Origin: JBFFZF01 sp050732695
GTDB lineage: Bacteria; Gemmatimonadota; Gemmatimonadetes; Longimicrobiales; RSA9
Direction of reading: 5' to 3'
Length of the DNA: 64,000 nucleotides
NCBI GenBank assembly: GCA_050732695.1
Contig: JBOHRL010000015.1
Span: forward strand, 1 to 64,000
Positions 51,227 through 59,899 of this stretch are shown one piece after another (the stretch's first letter is position 1; each line of letters opens with the position of its first letter). Below the pieces are notes generated by a model, which was not told where the DNA came from, did not search any database, and was given only the letters and a program-made list of their open reading frames with translations. A program made the translations under genes and the position numbers.

Positions 51227-52150
51227 TCAGAGCGACATGTCCCATGTCTCGCCCACGAGACCTTCGCCGAAATGATCGTGCGGTTCCGACCTGACCAGGC
51301 GGAACCCGGCTGCCTCATAGATGCGTCGCGCCGAATGCAGCACATCGTTCGTCCACAGCGTGATCCTGCGATAACCCGCCTGTCGCCCGAAACGAAGGCA
51401 TTCCTCGACCAACCGCGCGCCGATCCCCAGGCCGCGGGCCTCCGGCTCGACCAGCAGAAGCCGCAGCCGAGCCACCGTCTTCGACTGCTTCACAAGAAAC
51501 ACCGAGCCGACGTTCTCGCCATACCGTTCCGCGATCCAGCAACGCTCCCGCTTCACGTCCAGATTCGCAACGAACTTCGCGACAATCTCCGCGACCAGCC
51601 CCTCGAACCGCTCATCCCAGCCGAATTGCTCCGCGTACAACACGCCGTGCCGCCAGACCACCCATCCCATGTCGCCAGGCCGATGCGGGCGCAGCACATA
51701 CGGCACCCTCGCTTCCACTGCGTCACCCAGCACCGATTCGATCGTCGCCATCGCCGATACCAGTCGAGTCCGTGTCTCTCGCCGCAACGGCGAGAGCCAG
51801 TCGCCGATCTGCGCAGTCGCCGCCGCGTCCAGCGCACCGTACGCGCCTTGTCCCCGAGCCGACAGCCGCAGCAGCGTCCGCCGGCCATCCTCCGGCGATC
51901 TCCGGTCCACGATGTGACCTCGCCGGCGCAACCCACCCAGCAGACGGCTCGCATATCCCGCATCCATGCCCAGTCCGTCACACAACTCCGTCGCCGTCGC
52001 TTCACCACGATGCGCCAGCTCCCAGATCAGCCGCGCCTCCGGCAGTGAGAACGGGCTCCTGTTCAACCCTTCATCGAGTGCGCCGACCTGCTTCGTGTAG
52101 AACCGATTGAAGCGGCGCACTGCCTCGATGTCTGCCTGTGACTCGTTCAT
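51227..52150 (-). CDS. MarR-GNAT fusion (regulator plus N-acetyltransferase)
   Basis: 307 residues. The N-terminal ~140 form a MarR winged helix (VRRFNRFYTKQVGALDEGL, LPEARLIWELAHRGEATATELCDGLGMDAGYASRLLGGLRRRG, DRRSPEDGRRTLLRLSARG). The C-terminal ~160 form a GNAT acyltransferase (YVLRPHRPGDMGWVVWRHG, RLRLLLVEPEARGLGIGARLVEECLRFGRQAGYRRITLWTNDVLHSARRIYEAAGF) with the acetyl-CoA loop RGLGIG. Such fusions are widespread in soil bacteria. The ATG at 52150 has AGGGA upstream, four codons inside the longest frame. Its promoter faces that of the MerR gene. Confidence 0.93.
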   Translation of the reverse strand: MNESQADIEAVRRFNRFYTKQVGALDEGLNRSPFSLPEARLIWELAHRGEATATELCDGLGMDAGYASRLLGGLRRRGHIVDRRSPEDGRRTLLRLSARGQGAYGALDAAATAQIGDWLSPLRRETRTRLVSAMATIESVLGDAVEARVPYVLRPHRPGDMGWVVWRHGVLYAEQFGWDERFEGLVAEIVAKFVANLDVKRERCWIAERYGENVGSVFLVKQSKTVARLRLLLVEPEARGLGIGARLVEECLRFGRQAGYRRITLWTNDVLHSARRIYEAAGFRLVRSEPHDHFGEGLVGETWDMSL

Positions 52151-52269
52151 GGTCCCTCGCATTCCATGCCATCGTAAATAGAATACTTGAGAAAGTCAAA
52201 CAATGTTCGGAGGGGCAACAGGGCAGAGCGAGGCGAGTGGCGCGACGAACGAGCAGAAAAGGCACACCC

Positions 52270-52297
52270 TTGAACCTGACGCTACGTGAGGTATTAG
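52270..52297 (+). promoter_or_regulatory. MerR-type operator/promoter
   Basis: A -35-like TTGAAC (52270-52275) and a TATTAG box (52292-52297) flank and overlap the 19-bp dyad ACCTGACGCTACGTGAGGT (52274-52292; ACCTnACG-N3-CGTnAGGT). This is the classical layout of a MerR-family operator sitting between promoter boxes, 40 nt before the MerR gene. Confidence 0.75.
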
Positions 52298-52336
52298 CGT
52301 GAAGTCCGTGACCACAGGAAAGGAGGGCATGGTGCC

Positions 52337-53080
52337 ATGAAAGTGGGTGACCTGGCGAAGCGTACGGGCGTGTCGGTGCGGGCGCTGCACCATTACGACG
52401 AGTTGGGGCTGCTGGTACCGGCGCGGCGGACGCCGTCGGGGCACCGGGTGTACGGAGCGCGCGAGATCCGGCGGTTGCAGCAGATCCGGTCGTTGCAGCA
52501 ACTGGGGCTGACGCTGGAGGAGATCGGCGCGTGTCTTGAGCGGCGCGGCGAGAGCGTGGCGAAGGTCATCGCGAGGCACGTGACGCAGTTGCGACAGCGG
52601 ATCCGCGCGGAGACCGAGTTGCTGGAGCGGTTGGAATGGCTGGAGAAACGGTTGGCGGCAGGGGATCGTGTGGTTGTGGAAGAATTCCTTCAAGTGATGG
52701 AGCGGATGGCCATGGTGGAATCGTACTACACAGCGGAGCAGTTGGAGCAGTTGAAGCGGCGGGGCGAACAGGTGGGCGAGGCGAGGATCCGGGAGGTGGA
52801 GCGGGAGTGGCCGGATCTGATCGAGGCGGCGCGCCGGGAGATGGAGCGCGGGACTGACCCGACGAGTGAGCCGGTGCTGGCGCTCGCGAGGAAGTGGCGG
52901 GATCTGGTTCGCGAGTTCACGGGTGGTGATGGCGGGATCACGAAGTCCGTGACCCAGATGCACCGTGACACTGTGGCGCGGGAGGGGACGTCGCACGGCG
53001 TGGACGCATCGCTCATGACGTATGTCGGGCAAGCGATTGCGGCGTTGGAAGCGTCGGGCGAGCGCGGGCTGGTGGATTGA
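52337..53080 (+). CDS. MerR-family regulator with TipAS-like effector domain
   Basis: 247 residues. The N-terminal MerR DNA-binding domain is intact: MKVGDLAKRTGVSVRALHHYDELGLLVPARRTPSGHRVYGAREIRRLQQIRSLQQLGLTLEEIGACLE. A long dimerisation coiled coil (about 75-115) follows. The C-terminal ~120 residues (VESYYTAEQLEQLKRRGEQVGEARIREVEREWPDLIEAARREMERGTDP, MHRDTVAREGTSHGVDASLMTYVGQAIAAL) resemble the TipAS antibiotic-binding domain of thiopeptide-responsive TipA. A MerR-type dyad lies immediately upstream, so it probably activates itself. No efflux gene is adjacent. Confidence 0.93.
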   Translation: MKVGDLAKRTGVSVRALHHYDELGLLVPARRTPSGHRVYGAREIRRLQQIRSLQQLGLTLEEIGACLERRGESVAKVIARHVTQLRQRIRAETELLERLEWLEKRLAAGDRVVVEEFLQVMERMAMVESYYTAEQLEQLKRRGEQVGEARIREVEREWPDLIEAARREMERGTDPTSEPVLALARKWRDLVREFTGGDGGITKSVTQMHRDTVAREGTSHGVDASLMTYVGQAIAALEASGERGLVD

Positions 53081-53177
53081 GGCACGGGTCAGGAGGCCGA
53101 TTGTTGATCGAGATGGAACTCGGGTGCGTCGGGGTAGCCGGGTAAGTGTCCCATGCTCCTGTTGGCTTCGTCCAGCT

Positions 53178-53247
53178 GTGTTTGAAGGAACTGTTGAAGG
53201 TCGGGCCCAACAGTTCCTTCAAACACGGTAGAATGGCAGTGCCATTC
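53178..53247. repeat. Perfect 19-bp inverted repeat with adjacent second hairpin
   Basis: GTGTTTGAAGGAACTGTTG (53178-53196) and its exact reverse complement (53208-53226) surround an 11-nt loop. Four bases later GAATGGC-AGT-GCCATTC (53231-53247) forms a second perfect hairpin. No U-tract follows on either strand. This lies in the 373-nt gap after the MerR gene, which otherwise holds no recognised gene. Confidence 0.85.
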
Positions 53248-53398
53248 GGGGACCGATGACCGCACGATCCCGGACGATGCGTGGCTTTGGCGTCGCATCA
53301 TTCCGTAATGGATCGAGCCGCTTGAAACACGGCGGCTTCCGGCCCAAGTCAATCTGGCCTCGGGGCCACGAACGATCTCGGGTCGGTGAAGCAGCAGA

Positions 53399-53433
53399 GG
53401 GGGCCGGCACGGAGAGGATCGGTGCCGGCCCCC
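53399..53433 (-). terminator. Strong GC hairpin after a lipoprotein gene
   Basis: GGGGGCCGGCAC (53399-53410), 11-nt loop, GTGCCGGCCCCC (53422-53433): a perfect 12-bp stem. It lies 20 nt past the stop of the minus-strand lipoprotein gene, so it is probably its transcription terminator, although the tail (TCTGCTGCTTC) is U-poor. Confidence 0.6.
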
Positions 53434-53453
53434 ATCTTCGTAACGGCGACGAA

Positions 53454-54056
53454 TCAGGGTCGCCGTCGATCATTGGTGGGCGGGTGCACGCGGAACACGA
53501 CGGCAGCGAGGGGCACATCGAGGGCCTCGATGGCTTCGACGGCGGCCGGGTGCACGGACCGGCTGGCGATGACGACCACAATGCGATTCTGCTGGATGGA
53601 AATGCCGAGGCGTAGAATGCCTCGCACCTGACTGAGCGGACGGAGTTTGGCGAGGAACGTCTTCAACTGCACCCATGTGTAGTCGGCCTGGTGGACGAGA
53701 ATGGTGGCCGTGTTGGGGCAGTCGGGGCGGGCATTGAGCAGACGGCGGAGCACCGGGCTCAGGAGTTCCGTCGCCTTACCGGCCTGTGACAGATCGACGA
53801 GCATCACATGGATGTTGCATGCGCGGTCGATGTAAATGCCGGCGAAGCCGGGAATCTCGGCGGCCAGGGTTTCCCACCAGGACGGTACGTCGCGATCGAG
53901 GCTCGCGGCATCGAACGTCGCGGCGATGTCGAACGCAGCGAACTCGTCGGTGGCGATGGCAGCGCCCGCGTCGGGGGCGGTTGGCCCGGTGTCGCAACCG
54001 GCCGCTGTCAGAGCCAGAGCGAAGGCGATCGTGAACTTCTTCGTCATGCGGTGCAT
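53454..54056 (-). CDS. Predicted lipoprotein, unrecognised
   Basis: 200 residues with a lipoprotein signal (FTIAFALALTAAGC, lipobox T-A-A-G-C). The mature part includes VPSWWETLAAEIPGFAGIYIDRACNIHVMLVDLSQAGKATELLSPVLRRLL and YTWVQLKTFLAKLRPLSQVRGILRLGISIQQNRIVVVIASRSVHPAAVEAI. This pattern resembles the pro-domain or protease-inhibitor-like repeats near secreted serine proteases (a G-I-x-x-x-x-N-R-(I/V)-x-(V/I) strand), but no protease is attached. The ATG at 54056 has a perfect AGGAGG 4-5 nt upstream. Function unknown. Confidence 0.8.
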   Translation of the reverse strand: MHRMTKKFTIAFALALTAAGCDTGPTAPDAGAAIATDEFAAFDIAATFDAASLDRDVPSWWETLAAEIPGFAGIYIDRACNIHVMLVDLSQAGKATELLSPVLRRLLNARPDCPNTATILVHQADYTWVQLKTFLAKLRPLSQVRGILRLGISIQQNRIVVVIASRSVHPAAVEAIEALDVPLAAVVFRVHPPTNDRRRP

Positions 54057-54319
54057 CGTTCCTCCTGATCAACATCCACGTTGTCGAACCGGACCCCCAT
54101 CGGCCCCTGGCTCGCTGGTGGAACTCGCAAGGCGAGCGGGTTCTGACAAGGCGGATCGCGCGTCAGAAGGAGCGGGCATGGCGGATTCCACTGGTAGAAG
54201 CACGATGGTGGGGCCGGCCGGATCGCCGCCGAGCCAATCGCACGGGCCGCGTTCAGGCAGGCGTTGCTTTACGGAAGAGCTGAACCCTCTCAGGCGAGAT
54301 GGGCCGATACTGAGGCATC

Positions 54320-57016
54320 ATGGATGAAGGGTGCGCAGGCTTTGCGGGTTGTAGAGGTTGCGCCGGCGGTGCGCACGGCGGGCCGAGCTGCATCGAGATC
54401 GAGCGGACGCTCGCGGAACCTAAGCCGCAGCCGCCATCAGCGCCGGCGAGGCTGTGCGCTACCGTGGCGTGGCTGCGCGCGACCGTGCTGCGCGCGACCG
54501 TCAGGTCCCACGCGAGTGCGCGTCTGAGCCGTCGGAAGTCACGCGAGCGGCTTCGCGCCCTGGCTGTTGCACTGGCCTCGGCACTGCTGTTCGTGTCGCC
54601 GATCGCAGCGACTGCGCAATCGGGATCGTTGCGCGGTGTCGTAGTCGATGCCGGGAGCGGTGCCGGGCTGGCGGGTGTTGCTGTGACGATCGAGCCTGCG
54701 CCAGGCGGCTTGCTCGCGCCCGGTTCGAGAGGCGCGGGTCTGGCGGCGGTGCGGTCGGTCGAGACCAACGCGTCCGGCGCGTACCGGTTCGGTGATCTGG
54801 TCGCGGGCCGTTATCGGTTGCGCGTCGAGCGCCTCGGGTACCGCGTTGTTACGATCGATGTCGAGATCCGGCAGCCGCTCGAGGCGCGGGTTTGGGTTGC
54901 CCTCGAAATGGCGCCGGTCGAACTCGAGGCAGTGCACGTCGAGGACGAAGCGCTGCCGCCGTTTCGCCGCGTGGCGGGTGGGCCTTCGGAACCGGAAGAG
55001 GCGCGTGTGTACTTCGAACGTGAGCGACAGATGCAGTTCCTCACGTCGGACGCTCGCGCGCTCACGTACGCAGACATGATCGAGGGCATCACGCTCGGCG
55101 AGACCGACGTCTTCCGTGCCTTGCAGCGCTTTCCCGGCGTGGCCACACGGGATGATTACACGGCCGAGTTATGGACGCGGGGCGCGCCGTGGGCGCAGAC
55201 GCGTGTCACGTTCGATGGCCTGCCGCTGTTCAATCCCGTGCATGCGGTGGGCGTGTTCTCGGGAGTCGCACCGGAGATCCTGGGCGGAGTGTTCTTCCAT
55301 CCGGGTGTGCGGCCGGCGGCACTGGGTGAAGGCGCGGCCGGCGTCGTAGACCTGCGCTCGCGGCCGGGTAGCGGCGAAGGTGACCTGCGTGGTGCAGCTG
55401 ACATCTCGCTCGCGAGCGCGCGCCTGTCGCTCGACCAGCGGCCGAGCGAACGCTTTGCATGGATTGTGTCTGGCCGGCGCTCCTACCTCGATGTATTCAC
55501 GAACGGGCTCGACTGGTTCGGCATCGACGACCTCGATCTGCCATACGCGTTCCATGATGTCGCGGCCCGGCTTGATGCGCAGATCAGCAATCGTTCGGGC
55601 ATCGAAGCGAGTGGCATCTGGGAGGACGACCGGTTGTACGGGAACGTCGATGGCATCCTCGAAGAGACGACTGCGAACTGGGGCAATGCGGCTGGGCGCG
55701 TGACGCTGCACGCGCCGCTCGGCGGGTTGCAGTCGCGGCACACGTTCGGCTTCTCGCGTTACCGCGCTGTTATCAGGGAGTCGCCAGACTCGACGATCCT
55801 CGACCGCAACCAGCCGTGGGCGGAGCCCGAGACCGACAACCGCATCGCCTACGCGCGCTTCGCGACGGAACTCGAGCCGCCCAGCGTCGAAGGCCGCGTT
55901 GCTCCGTGGACTGCCGGATACGAAGTCGTCGCGCAACACATGCGGTATGACGGGCCGGAGCCGCGTTTCTATCCGGTGAAGCCGGACACGACACGGCGGA
56001 TCAGCGGCGAAGGGCGGACGTGGACCGTTGCGGGCTGGGCAGATGCGCGGATTCAGATCGGAACGCGAGTCACAATGGCGCCGGGACTTCGCATCGAGGG
56101 CGGCACGCGCGTGCGGAACGGTGGCTCGATGCGACTGGCGCCTCGATTCGCGGTGCAGGTGCGGGCATCGGATCGAACGACCATCTCTCTGGCGGCCGGA
56201 CGGAGCTGGCAATATCTCCAGGCTCTGGCGCTGGCCGGGCCGAGCGCGCACCCTGCGTTTCACGCAAGTCAATTCTGGCTCTGGGCCGGCGAGAAGGCGC
56301 CCGCGATCCGCGCCGACATCGCGACCATCGGTGCAGAGCACTGGTTCGGAACGGGCTGGCTGGGATCCATGACAGCGTATCGCCGCCGTGCGACGGGCGT
56401 GACCGTGCCGGACCCGCAGCCGGGCGGCCTCGAGCGCCGGCCATTGTTCGTGATCGGTGAGAACGATGCACACGGCATCGAACTGAGCCTGCGCAAGGTG
56501 GCAGGCCGATGGACGGCGGCGCTCGCGTATACTGCCGGCGAGTCGGTGATGCACGCGGCCGGTCTGACGTTCCCGTCTGTGACGGACCGGGCGAGGCGCA
56601 TCGATGCAACCGCGGTGGTGCGTCTGGTTGGCGGCTTGCGGCTGGCGGGCGCATACGCGGCCATGACGGGAGCACCTTACACGCGTGTCCGTTCGCGGCT
56701 CCGTGAGGACGACTGTAGCCTGTTCGGGTTCGAGTGCAGTGCGGCACCGGCACAGCTGGAAGCGCAGAACGTCGAGCGAACACCGGATTACCGCAGCCTC
56801 GATGCGAGCCTGACGTGGACGCGTGCGCTGGCCGCCTTCGAGGTGAGTGCGTACGTGCAGGTGAGGAACGTGCTGAATCGGAATAACGCGAGCACGTACT
56901 CGGGCAGTGTGCCCATTGCGGTGCGCACCGACCGGCAACAGGACATCGTGTGGGGAGATCGGTTCGAGGCAGGACTGCCGCGCATGCCTCTGATCGGCGC
57001 GCGCATCGCATTCTGA
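54320..57016 (+). CDS. TonB-dependent receptor with carboxypeptidase-like N-terminal domain
   Basis: 898 residues as annotated. A signal-like segment ends near residue 100 (LRALAVALASALLFVSPIAATAQ), then a CarboxypepD_reg-like domain (GSLRGVVVDAGSGAGLAGVAVTIE... YRFGDLVAGRYRLRVERLGYR), a plug (DVFRALQRFPGVATRDDYTAELWTRGAPWAQTRVTFDGLPLFNPVHAVG, GEGAAGVVDLRSR) and a 22-strand-type barrel ending in IGARIAF. The ~75 residues before the signal are odd; GTG codons at 54464 or 54485 may be the true start, though GAGG precedes the ATG at 54320. It is followed by an ECF sigma and an anti-sigma gene. Ligand unknown. Confidence 0.85.
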   Translation: MDEGCAGFAGCRGCAGGAHGGPSCIEIERTLAEPKPQPPSAPARLCATVAWLRATVLRATVRSHASARLSRRKSRERLRALAVALASALLFVSPIAATAQSGSLRGVVVDAGSGAGLAGVAVTIEPAPGGLLAPGSRGAGLAAVRSVETNASGAYRFGDLVAGRYRLRVERLGYRVVTIDVEIRQPLEARVWVALEMAPVELEAVHVEDEALPPFRRVAGGPSEPEEARVYFERERQMQFLTSDARALTYADMIEGITLGETDVFRALQRFPGVATRDDYTAELWTRGAPWAQTRVTFDGLPLFNPVHAVGVFSGVAPEILGGVFFHPGVRPAALGEGAAGVVDLRSRPGSGEGDLRGAADISLASARLSLDQRPSERFAWIVSGRRSYLDVFTNGLDWFGIDDLDLPYAFHDVAARLDAQISNRSGIEASGIWEDDRLYGNVDGILEETTANWGNAAGRVTLHAPLGGLQSRHTFGFSRYRAVIRESPDSTILDRNQPWAEPETDNRIAYARFATELEPPSVEGRVAPWTAGYEVVAQHMRYDGPEPRFYPVKPDTTRRISGEGRTWTVAGWADARIQIGTRVTMAPGLRIEGGTRVRNGGSMRLAPRFAVQVRASDRTTISLAAGRSWQYLQALALAGPSAHPAFHASQFWLWAGEKAPAIRADIATIGAEHWFGTGWLGSMTAYRRRATGVTVPDPQPGGLERRPLFVIGENDAHGIELSLRKVAGRWTAALAYTAGESVMHAAGLTFPSVTDRARRIDATAVVRLVGGLRLAGAYAAMTGAPYTRVRSRLREDDCSLFGFECSAAPAQLEAQNVERTPDYRSLDASLTWTRALAAFEVSAYVQVRNVLNRNNASTYSGSVPIAVRTDRQQDIVWGDRFEAGLPRMPLIGARIAF

Positions 57017-57031
57017 CACGAAGCGGAATCC

Positions 57032-57529
57032 ATGGACGTCGCAAGGCTCTATGTCGAACACCATGCCGCGCTGTTCCGCTACCTGTACCGGCTCACGGGC
57101 GACGGCGACCTCGCCGCGGACGCGGTGCAGGAGACGTTCACACGCATGTTGGCGAGGCCGCCGCGCGAGGAGAATCCGAAAGCGTGGCTGTTCACAGTCG
57201 CGACGAACCAGGTCCGGGCGTGGGCGAATCGAACGAAACGCAGGCTTGCGCTTGTCGATACGGAACGGGCCGCACGCCAGAGCGCGGATCCGCCGCCGCT
57301 GCCGGATGCCGTCACGCATGCTGGCGAAGTGCGGCACACGGTTCGAGCAGCGCTCGATGCGCTGTCCGAAAAGGAGCGAACCGTGTTGCTCATGCGTGAA
57401 GAAGGATTCGCGCATCGCGAGATCGCGGCAGCGGTTGGAACCACGACAGCCTCCGTCGGCACGATGATCGCCCGCGCGCTCGACAAACTCGCCGAACGGC
57501 TGTCGCTTGATGCGGAGGATGTGCCATGA
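57032..57529 (+). CDS. ECF-type RNA polymerase sigma factor
   Basis: 165 residues. Region 2: YVEHHAALFRYLYRLTGDGDLAADAVQETFTRMLARPPREENPKAWLFTVATNQVRAWANRTKRR. Region 4: ALDALSEKERTVLLMREEGFAHREIAAAVGTTTASVGTMIARALDKLAERL. It should direct RNA polymerase to an envelope-related regulon, and it is likely held inactive by the anti-sigma protein encoded next, with which its stop overlaps (ATGA). It lies 15 nt after a TonB receptor gene, the setting of Fec-like cell-surface signalling, although the receptor lacks an obvious N-terminal signalling domain. Confidence 0.92.
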   Translation: MDVARLYVEHHAALFRYLYRLTGDGDLAADAVQETFTRMLARPPREENPKAWLFTVATNQVRAWANRTKRRLALVDTERAARQSADPPPLPDAVTHAGEVRHTVRAALDALSEKERTVLLMREEGFAHREIAAAVGTTTASVGTMIARALDKLAERLSLDAEDVP

Positions 57530-58239
57530 TGACGGAGCGTTCCATGCCTGACGATGCACTACTCGTCCGTTACATCGATGGCGAAGCCTCGGCCGACGAA
57601 CGCGCGCTGGTCGAATCGGTGTCGGCCGGGGATCCAACGGTGGCAGCCCGCCTCGCGCAACTCGAGGAGCGCACGAAGGCGGCGCGTGCGGCACTCGCGC
57701 AAGCCGACATCGCCGCGCCGGCTGCCCTCGCCGCGTTCAAGCCGGGCGCTGCACGATCGAACATCGGGCATTCGATGTGGCTGCGCGCTGCGCTCGTTGT
57801 CGGGCTGCTTGGCGCTGCCGCTCTTGCAGTGCCACCCGTCCGTGCATGGGTGCTCGATGTGCTGCAACGTGACATGAGCCCCGATGTTTCCGATTCAGTG
57901 CCAGGTGCGCCCGTCACGATCGACAGTGTCATGATCTTCTTCGACGTGCCACCCGAGTTCACGATCGAACTCGACGCCGCACAGCGCGACGGCCAGGTGA
58001 CGGTGCGGATCGCGGACGTCGACCAGGCAACCGCCGAGCTGAGGACGCCGGGCGGGACGGAGAGTTTCTTCGTGGTCCCGGAAGGCCTGCGCATCATCAA
58101 CGGCGACATCTCGACAGCCGAGTACGAGATCGTGCTGCCGCGATCCGTCCGCGAAGTACGGGTGCGGATTCCCGGTTCGCCCGATGTCATGTACGCGACC
58201 GCGGACAGCGAGACGCGCGTATTCGAACTCGGGCGCTGA
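57526..58239 (+). CDS. Anti-sigma factor, membrane-anchored
   Basis: 237 residues. Short cytoplasmic domain (DDALLVRYIDGEASADERALVESVSAGDPTVAARLAQLEERTKAARAALAQ) without the HxxxCxxC zinc motif, one membrane segment (WLRAALVVGLLGAAALAVPPVRAWVL, about residues 82-107), and a periplasmic beta domain (VPPEFTIELDAAQRDGQVTVRIADVDQATAEL, VREVRVRIPGSPDVMYATADSETRVFEL). The ATG overlaps the sigma factor stop, so expression is coupled. It should hold the sigma factor at the membrane and release it on an envelope signal. It is convergent with the barrel protein gene. Confidence 0.87.
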   Translation: MMTERSMPDDALLVRYIDGEASADERALVESVSAGDPTVAARLAQLEERTKAARAALAQADIAAPAALAAFKPGAARSNIGHSMWLRAALVVGLLGAAALAVPPVRAWVLDVLQRDMSPDVSDSVPGAPVTIDSVMIFFDVPPEFTIELDAAQRDGQVTVRIADVDQATAELRTPGGTESFFVVPEGLRIINGDISTAEYEIVLPRSVREVRVRIPGSPDVMYATADSETRVFELGR

Positions 58240-58294
58240 ACGCGAGCCATGCGTTGCGCATGGCCAGCCGTTCGGCGGCGCTTCACATGATCAG

Positions 58295-59899
58295 TCAGTA
58301 ACGATCGGACGCCGAAGCCTGATAGCGCGCCGTGACGAGTTCGACACGCCACACGCTGCGGTTGCCGTCCGGCGCGCCCTGAAGGCGTGCCAATCCTACC
58401 GGTTCGACGCTGCTACGCGAGAACTCGAGCGTCCACGAACGTCCGCCCCAACGGTAGCTGACAGCGGATGCGAATGACCAGCGATTCGCGTCCGTTGCGA
58501 GCAAGCCGAATCGGGGGGCGAGATACAAGGCATAACCCGGTCCGATGTCACCAGGCCGGGGTATCGAGCCCGCAGGCAGGTACTGTCCGTAGGCGCCGCC
58601 GAATGCAACGGAAAAGCGGCCGAACTCGCGCCGGCCTGCAAGCGTGAGCGAGCGTGACCAACTGCGCAGGTCGATGACGGTGCCGGCAAGACTGTCGGTT
58701 GCAGTCTGGTCCAAACCGGCCACATCGATGGCAACGATCCACTCGAAGGCGCCGGTGCCGGTGCCACGCAGTTCGCCGCGGATGTCGACACGGTCCTCCT
58801 CGGCAAGAAACGTGACGGCCGGGACTTCGCCTCGTGCGAGGTCGTGCTTGCTGGACGTCCATTCGATGGAGACACCGGGCAGGACGCTCGCGCCGAAGAG
58901 TGGCGCGCGCAACGCTGCACCGGCCCGCAGCGCATCGCCGGCCCAGCGGTCGGCGGCGCCGTCAGGATTATCGTCTGAGCGGTGTTTCTCGGTCATCGAC
59001 GACAGCTCGGCATAGAGCGCCCAGCGGCCCGCGCCAATAGAACCGGCTGCGCCAGCGCCGACGGCGGTTTCGTCCGCGCGCACGACGCGCAGGAAGAGGC
59101 TGCGAAAGTCCTGCGCCAGCGGGTCGCGATAGCCATCGAAAAGGTAGAGTTGCGTCGCATTGGCGATGGCATACATGGAGAGTCGTTCATTATGGCGACG
59201 CCAGCGCGCGTGTGCGCCGAACGCCAGATCATCAGAAACGGACCACGTCAGGCCGCTGCTCGCGGCCGGCGCGGCTACCCGCCCGATGTGTGGCACCGGG
59301 GAGGCCCGCGTGTTGCGCGTGAGGACATCGTAACCAGCCGCTATGCCGGCCGCGAGTTTCCCGAAGGATAGAGCGGCGGCGCCGTCGATACGAGCGTGCG
59401 CTTCATCGATGCCGGCACCACTCGTGTCTACGACAAGGAGCGGACTACGCAATGTGCTCGACAGGCCGGAGAACACTGGTGCACCCAGACTTCGACGGGC
59501 GATGGAAACGTTACCCGCGAGCACGCTTCGATCACCAACCGGTGTCCATCCGGTACCGGACGCCGCGGTCTCACGGACGGACCCCGGCTCGAGTTCCTCG
59601 CGGTAGTCACCACTCTCCTCGCCTGTGCCGATGCGCAGCCAGTTCGCAGCGCTGTCGACTTGCAGAACGATGCCTGCGGGGTTGCCGGTTGTAAAGGCGA
59701 GCCCGATCGGGGCCATCGGGTAGAGCAGCGCGTGGAGAGTCGCACGCGTCAATGCGTTGCGTTGAGCGGGGCTCCAGCGCGTGAGCCAGTGTGGATGCGA
59801 ACCGAGGACTGGCTGCTGTGCAGTTGCGCCGGTGGACGCACAGATGATTGTAGCGGCGAGAAGGGTTGCGGTACTGATGTTCCGATACCGTGCGTTCAT
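58295..59899 (-). CDS. DUF6850-type outer-membrane beta-barrel protein
   Basis: 534 residues with a signal peptide (STATLLAATIICASTGATAQQ). The rest is a long series of amphipathic strands with alternating aromatic residues, of the kind AGRWALYAELSSMTE, DLAFGAHARWRRHNERL, FSVAFGGAYGQYLPA, GGRSWTLEFSRSSVEP and a C-terminal strand (VWRVELVTARYQAS), consistent with the large DUF6850 barrel seen beside TonB receptors in Bacteroidota-type loci. No enzymatic motif. The ATG overlaps the stop of the TonB receptor (ATGA), so the two are translated together. Assignment to this family is by pattern and gene order. Confidence 0.78.
   Translation of the reverse strand: MNARYRNISTATLLAATIICASTGATAQQPVLGSHPHWLTRWSPAQRNALTRATLHALLYPMAPIGLAFTTGNPAGIVLQVDSAANWLRIGTGEESGDYREELEPGSVRETAASGTGWTPVGDRSVLAGNVSIARRSLGAPVFSGLSSTLRSPLLVVDTSGAGIDEAHARIDGAAALSFGKLAAGIAAGYDVLTRNTRASPVPHIGRVAAPAASSGLTWSVSDDLAFGAHARWRRHNERLSMYAIANATQLYLFDGYRDPLAQDFRSLFLRVVRADETAVGAGAAGSIGAGRWALYAELSSMTEKHRSDDNPDGAADRWAGDALRAGAALRAPLFGASVLPGVSIEWTSSKHDLARGEVPAVTFLAEEDRVDIRGELRGTGTGAFEWIVAIDVAGLDQTATDSLAGTVIDLRSWSRSLTLAGRREFGRFSVAFGGAYGQYLPAGSIPRPGDIGPGYALYLAPRFGLLATDANRWSFASAVSYRWGGRSWTLEFSRSSVEPVGLARLQGAPDGNRSVWRVELVTARYQASASDRY

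Noticed and set aside
53089..53352. Small minus-strand protein (VFEGTVGPDLQQFLQTQLDE)
   Set aside because: The frame passes through the perfect inverted repeat, has no ribosome site and no relatives I can recognise.
55169..57694. 841-codon minus-strand open frame
   Set aside because: Antisense of the TonB receptor and sigma factor; composition dominated by Arg/His/Pro.
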